NCBI GenBank assembly: GCA_024304875.1
Contig: JAMWZF010000128.1
Coordinates: forward strand, 1-7,984
Direction: 5' to 3'
DNA from: Paracoccaceae bacterium
Lineage (GTDB): Bacteria > Pseudomonadota > Alphaproteobacteria > Rhodobacterales > Rhodobacteraceae
Length of the DNA stretch: 7,984 nucleotides
This document shows positions 5,007 through 7,984 of this stretch, piece after piece. Under the pieces are notes generated by a model that ran no database searches, was not told the DNA's origin, and saw only the letters and a list, made by a program, of their open reading frames with translations. The position numbers were made by a program, and so were the translations under genes. Position 1 is the first letter of the stretch; every line of letters begins with the position of its first letter.

Positions 5007-5993
5007 TTACTCCGATGCGGGGGGGACGACCTTGAGCAGGCCCTCCCCGGTGACGATGACGGGTTCGGGGTCCATGATTTCCCCGACGAAGGTCTCGCCC
5101 GTGGGGTGGTCGGCAAAGCCGAGGATGCGCAGGCCGTCTTCCGTCTCGACGATCCGCGCGGCATAGCGCCGGCAGGGCAGGGCGCCGTCGAGGAAGCCGG
5201 GCGCCACGCGCCAGGGGCCGCGGGGGCTCTCGCCGATCAGGTAGTGGGTGCCGGTGACCGGGCCGCCCTCCAGCGCCTCGGCCTGCTCCTTGGAGAAATG
5301 CTGCGCGGCGGTGCAGAACAGGCAGTACCAGCGGCCTTCGGCCTGAAAGACCTGCGGCACCTCGAGCTGGCCGTAGCCGCCGGTGAAGACGGGCGGCTGC
5401 AGGGTCCAGTCCCTGAGGTCGGGCGAGGTGGCGAAGCCGATGGCGCCGCCGGCGTTGGCCTCGGGGATGCCGGGGGCGCGGGCGGTGAAAAACATCAGCC
5501 AGCCGTCGCCGTCCGGGTCGCGCATCACCCAGGGATCGCGCATCGCCCGGTCGTGCCAGAAGCCGTGCATCAGGTCGGCCTCGTAGTGGTCGGCCGCGGG
5601 GCCGGTCAGGTCGAGGCACTGGCCATCGCCGACCCGGGTCCAGGTGTGCAGGTCGCTCGAGGTGGCGTGGCCGATCCGCTGGTAGAGCCCTTCCTCGGAC
5701 TTGCGCGTGCCGGTGTAGAACAGGTGCCAGAGGTCGTCGTCCCCGCGCACCACGGACCCGGTCCAGGTGGTGTAGTCGTCCCAGGCCGGGCCCGCCGCGG
5801 GGGCGAAGGTCGTCCCCTTGTGCTCCCAGGTCTTGAGGTCGGTCGAGGTGGCGTGGCCCTGGCTGACGTTGAAGTGCCGCAGCTCGGGATTGATGAGCGA
5901 TTTCGGGGCCTTGAGGAAGTACCCGTGCCAGAGCTCCCCGTCGTGGACGTACCAGGAATCCCAGATCCAGTCGTGTTCGAGGGCGAGTGTCAT
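5007..5993 (-). CDS. Cytoplasmic GH-J-like five-bladed beta-propeller glycosidase (GH32/GH68-related)
   Basis: Predicted hydrolase, 328 aa, acting on the sugar brought in by the surrounding ABC transporter. The fold signature is repeated blade motifs such as GHATSTDLKTWEHKG (46-60), IGHATSSDLHTWTRV (107-121) and IGFATSPDLRDWTL (185-198). Candidate catalytic residues in clan GH-J order are Asp12 in WIWDSW (nucleophile), Asp153 in MRDPWVM (the RDP transition-state stabiliser) and Glu211 in LEVPQVF (acid/base). WTGS at 77-80 matches the place of the FSGS-like motif in fructosidases. No signal peptide or membrane segment is visible, so it should be cytoplasmic. The C-terminal beta-sandwich usual in GH32 is absent, as protein length fits only the propeller. 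Start ATG 5991-5993 has AAGGA eight bases upstream, overlapping the end of the permease gene (5-base gap). The substrate is unproven: a beta-fructoside (sucrose, oligofructan) is the best guess; GH43-like activity is possible. Confidence 0.82.
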   Translation of the reverse strand: MTLALEHDWIWDSWYVHDGELWHGYFLKAPKSLINPELRHFNVSQGHATSTDLKTWEHKGTTFAPAAGPAWDDYTTWTGSVVRGDDDLWHLFYTGTRKSEEGLYQRIGHATSSDLHTWTRVGDGQCLDLTGPAADHYEADLMHGFWHDRAMRDPWVMRDPDGDGWLMFFTARAPGIPEANAGGAIGFATSPDLRDWTLQPPVFTGGYGQLEVPQVFQAEGRWYCLFCTAAQHFSKEQAEALEGGPVTGTHYLIGESPRGPWRVAPGFLDGALPCRRYAARIVETEDGLRILGFADHPTGETFVGEIMDPEPVIVTGEGLLKVVPPASE

Positions 5994-5998
5994 GAGGC

Positions 5999-6877
5999 TT
6001 ATCCTTTCACGCCGGTCGAGGCGATGGAGGCGATGAACGCGCGTTGCAGGACGAGGTAGAAGGCGAGGACCGGGACGGTGATGAGCGTCAGGTACGCCAT
6101 GACCTCGCCCCAGGCGACGTCGAGCTGGAAGAAGTACTGCAGGCCGACCATGACGGGCCGGTACTGTTCCTGCTGCACGACGATGAGGGGCCAGAGGTAC
6201 TGGTTGTACATGACGAGGAACTTCAGGATCGCGGCCGTCGCGATGACCGGCCCGGACAGGGGCAGGATCACCCGCCAGTAGATCTGGAACCACGAGGCCC
6301 CCTCGACCCGGCTTGCCTCGACCAGTTCGCCCGGCAGGTCCTTGAAGTACTGCACGAAGAGAAAGACCGTCAGCCCGTCCGCGACCCAGGGGATGATCTG
6401 CACCCGGTAGGTGTTGAGCCAGGTCCACTCGATCCCCTCCAGCCCGATCCACGGCAGCTTGCTGACGATGAGGAGGAGCGGGATGGCGATGGTTTCGAAC
6501 GGGACGATCAGGGTGGCGAGGATGATCGACAGGATCAGCTCGCGCCCCCGCCAGTTGAGGAAGACGAAGGAGAAGGCGGCGAGCGAGCAGACCGCGAGGC
6601 TGAGCGCGACGGTCGTGCCCGTCACCAGCACCGAGTTGAAGACGAAGAGCCGCACCGGCGCCCGGTCGAAGGCCGCCTGGTAGTTCTGCAGCCCGATGTC
6701 CCCCACCGGCAGGAAGGCCCGGAGGGAGGAGGTGTCGGCAAGAAGCTGGAGGTCCGGCTTGAGGCTCGACATCACCATGAAGAGCAGGGGCAGGACGAAG
6801 ATCAGCGCGACGAGGACCAGCACGAGGTAGCGCACGAACAGGCGCAGGCCGTGGTTGTCGGGGGTGATGGCGGCCAT
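5999..6877 (-). CDS. Carbohydrate ABC transporter permease (MalG type)
   Basis: Inner-membrane permease subunit, 292 aa, pairing with the MalF-type protein to form the translocation channel. Hydrophobic segments appear at about 12-34, 77-101, 114-138, 158-176, 210-227 and 257-280, giving the usual six helices. The cytoplasmic EAA loop that docks on the ATPase is clear at 187-207: EASRVEGASWFQIYWRVILP. MSSLKP at 36-41 and the ending ASTGVKG are typical of the MalG group. It starts at ATG 6875-6877, one base after the malF-type stop (TGACATG), so the two are almost certainly co-translated. The stop TAA at 5999-6001 is five bases before the glycosidase start. Confidence 0.96.
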   Translation of the reverse strand: MAAITPDNHGLRLFVRYLVLVLVALIFVLPLLFMVMSSLKPDLQLLADTSSLRAFLPVGDIGLQNYQAAFDRAPVRLFVFNSVLVTGTTVALSLAVCSLAAFSFVFLNWRGRELILSIILATLIVPFETIAIPLLLIVSKLPWIGLEGIEWTWLNTYRVQIIPWVADGLTVFLFVQYFKDLPGELVEASRVEGASWFQIYWRVILPLSGPVIATAAILKFLVMYNQYLWPLIVVQQEQYRPVMVGLQYFFQLDVAWGEVMAYLTLITVPVLAFYLVLQRAFIASIASTGVKG

Positions 6878-6878
6878 G

Positions 6879-7949
6879 TCAGGTCCTCTCCCGTGTCAGG
6901 TAGCGCTGGATCAGCGAGATCGTCAGCACCAGAAGGAACAGCACGACCGAGATGGTGGAGCCGCCCGAGATGTCCTGCCGGCCGTAGCCGCGCTCCACCG
7001 CCTGGAAGACCATGGTCTGCGTGCTGTCGAGCGGCCCGCCGTTCGTCATCACGTCGATCTGCGCGAAGAGGGCGAAGGACTGCATCGTGATGACGATGAG
7101 GATCAGGACGGCCGTGTTCCGCAGCCCCGGCCAGGTCACGTATCGGAAGGTCTGCCACTTGGAGGAGCCTTCGATGGCGGCCGCCTCGTAAAGCGTGGGC
7201 GAGATGGTCTGAAGCCCGGCGAGCCAGATCACCATGTGAAAGCCCACGGCCTGCCAGATCGACATCGCCATGATCGACCCCAGCGCCGTGTCCGGGTCGC
7301 CCAGCCAGTCGTGCCCCTCGAACCAGCCGAAGGTCAGGAACCCGAGCACCGAGTTCAGGAGGCCGTCCTCGCCGTCGTAGATGAACCGCCAGAGCAGCGA
7401 GACGACGACGATGGAGACCACGACCGGCATGAAGTAGAGCGCCCGGAAGACGTTGATCCCCCGCAGGCGCTGGTTGATCAGCAGGGCGAGGCCGAGGGCG
7501 CAGGCCGCCTGCACCGGCGCCACGACCAGCACGAAGAGAAGTGTGTTGGTCAGCGCCTTCCAGAACACCACGTCCGAGGCGACGAGGACCCGGGCCGTGT
7601 CGCCCGACTGCCAGCGGAACCATTCCTGCATCCCCCGGTACTGCGGGTAGTCGTCCGACCGGGTGATGCTGCGGACCCTCGGGTATTCGATCGCCCCATC
7701 CTCGTCGCGCAGCACGGCGCCGGCGTCGTCCCGTTCCGGCTCGAGCGTGATGACGGCCAGCGACATCAGCGCGCTGTAGTTCTGCAACCCGACGAACTCG
7801 GTCGGGTTGGGCGAGATCAGCCGCTGGTTGGTCAGCGACAGCCAGAAGGCGAAGAAGAACGGCAGGATGATGAAGGCCGCGATCAGGCCGAAGCCCGGCA
7901 GCGCGAAGAGCCATCCGGCCCGGTTCGATTGGGTCAGTTTCGAGGCCAT
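6879..7949 (-). CDS. Carbohydrate ABC transporter permease (MalF type) with extended first periplasmic loop
   Basis: Inner-membrane permease subunit, 356 aa. Hydrophobic segments appear at about 13-39, 132-157, 168-190, 223-245, 279-300 and 333-350. The EAA loop is at 254-276 (YEAAAIEGSSKWQTFRYVTW), and the family motif MTNGGPLDST is at 301-310. Residues 41-128 between helices 1 and 2 form an unusually long hydrophilic, acidic stretch rich in D, E and R, longer than the short loop of typical UgpA-like permeases but shorter than the large E. coli MalF P2 domain. Start ATG 7947-7949 has GAGGG seven bases upstream. A TGA at 7953-7955 just before it may end an upstream operon gene. The substrate-binding protein is not in the window and would be expected further upstream. 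Confidence 0.95.
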   Translation of the reverse strand: MASKLTQSNRAGWLFALPGFGLIAAFIILPFFFAFWLSLTNQRLISPNPTEFVGLQNYSALMSLAVITLEPERDDAGAVLRDEDGAIEYPRVRSITRSDDYPQYRGMQEWFRWQSGDTARVLVASDVVFWKALTNTLLFVLVVAPVQAACALGLALLINQRLRGINVFRALYFMPVVVSIVVVSLLWRFIYDGEDGLLNSVLGFLTFGWFEGHDWLGDPDTALGSIMAMSIWQAVGFHMVIWLAGLQTISPTLYEAAAIEGSSKWQTFRYVTWPGLRNTAVLILIVITMQSFALFAQIDVMTNGGPLDSTQTMVFQAVERGYGRQDISGGSTISVVLFLLVLTISLIQRYLTRERT

Positions 7950-7952
7950 GGG

Positions 7953-7984
7953 TCAGCCCTCGCCGGTTGCGCGGGAAAAGGGGC
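7953..7984 (-). CDS. Possible C-terminal end of an upstream operon gene
   Basis: On the minus strand an open frame enters at the right edge and ends in TGA at 7953-7955 with residues PFSRATGEG, three bases before the malF-type start. Such spacing matches the rest of the operon, where gaps are 1-5 bases. The product cannot be identified from about ten codons. A substrate-binding protein would be the expected neighbour, but this is inference only, and the frame could be fortuitous. Confidence 0.3.
   Translation of the reverse strand, partial: PFSRATGEG

Noticed and set aside
2791..5166. A 791-codon open plus-strand frame crossing rep, the gap and the ATPase gene.
   Set aside because: It is out of frame with rep and antisense to a clear ABC ATPase, and its translation shows no domain. 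It is a by-product of high GC content.

Overview
This GC-rich window looks like one end of an assembled piece of an extrachromosomal replicon (plasmid or chromid) from an alphaproteobacterium, most likely of the Rhodobacterales (Roseobacter group). The main evidence is a divergent module of a ParA/ParB partition pair and a small replication initiator. The initiator carries a winged helix followed by a stretch resembling DnaA domain I, as in the 'DnaA-like' plasmid replication type described for Rhodobacterales. The calls rest on reading motifs in translated sequence; no database search was run.

Layout. Bases 1-18 are not biological: they match 18 of the 19 bases of the Tn5/Nextera mosaic-end adapter, so the first native base is about 19. 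From 19 to 1139 (minus strand) lies parB, cut off near its C-terminus by the contig end. parA (1136-2524, minus) lies immediately upstream and overlaps the parB start by an ATGA junction. Bases 2525-2965 form a 440-bp intergenic control region with a palindrome, iteron-like GACATC repeats, an AT-richer patch and two candidate promoters facing rep. The rep gene (2966-3700, plus) diverges from parAB. Bases 3701-3930 hold no recognisable gene. From 3931 to the right edge runs a tightly packed minus-strand sugar-uptake operon. Read in its own direction it is: the tail of an unidentified gene, a MalF-type permease, a MalG-type permease, a cytoplasmic five-bladed beta-propeller glycosidase (clan GH-J-like), and a MalK/UgpC-type ATPase.

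The most striking signal is a 20-bp palindrome, consensus ACCTTAYCCGCGGRYAAGGT, in six good copies plus one decayed copy, all within the partition module. One copy sits between parA and rep. The other five lie inside the coding sequences of parA (three) and parB (two), all in the same reading frame, adding the peptide TL(P/S)A(G/D)KV to the proteins. Conserved palindromes acting as centromere anchors have been proposed for this plasmid class. Here they appear to have been inserted into, and tolerated by, the genes of the proteins expected to recognise them.

How it works together (inference): Rep starts replication near the 2.6-2.9 kb control region, and ParA and ParB segregate the low-copy replicon using the palindromes. 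The replicon carries a catabolic cargo operon that would import an oligosaccharide or beta-fructoside-like sugar and cleave it in the cytoplasm.
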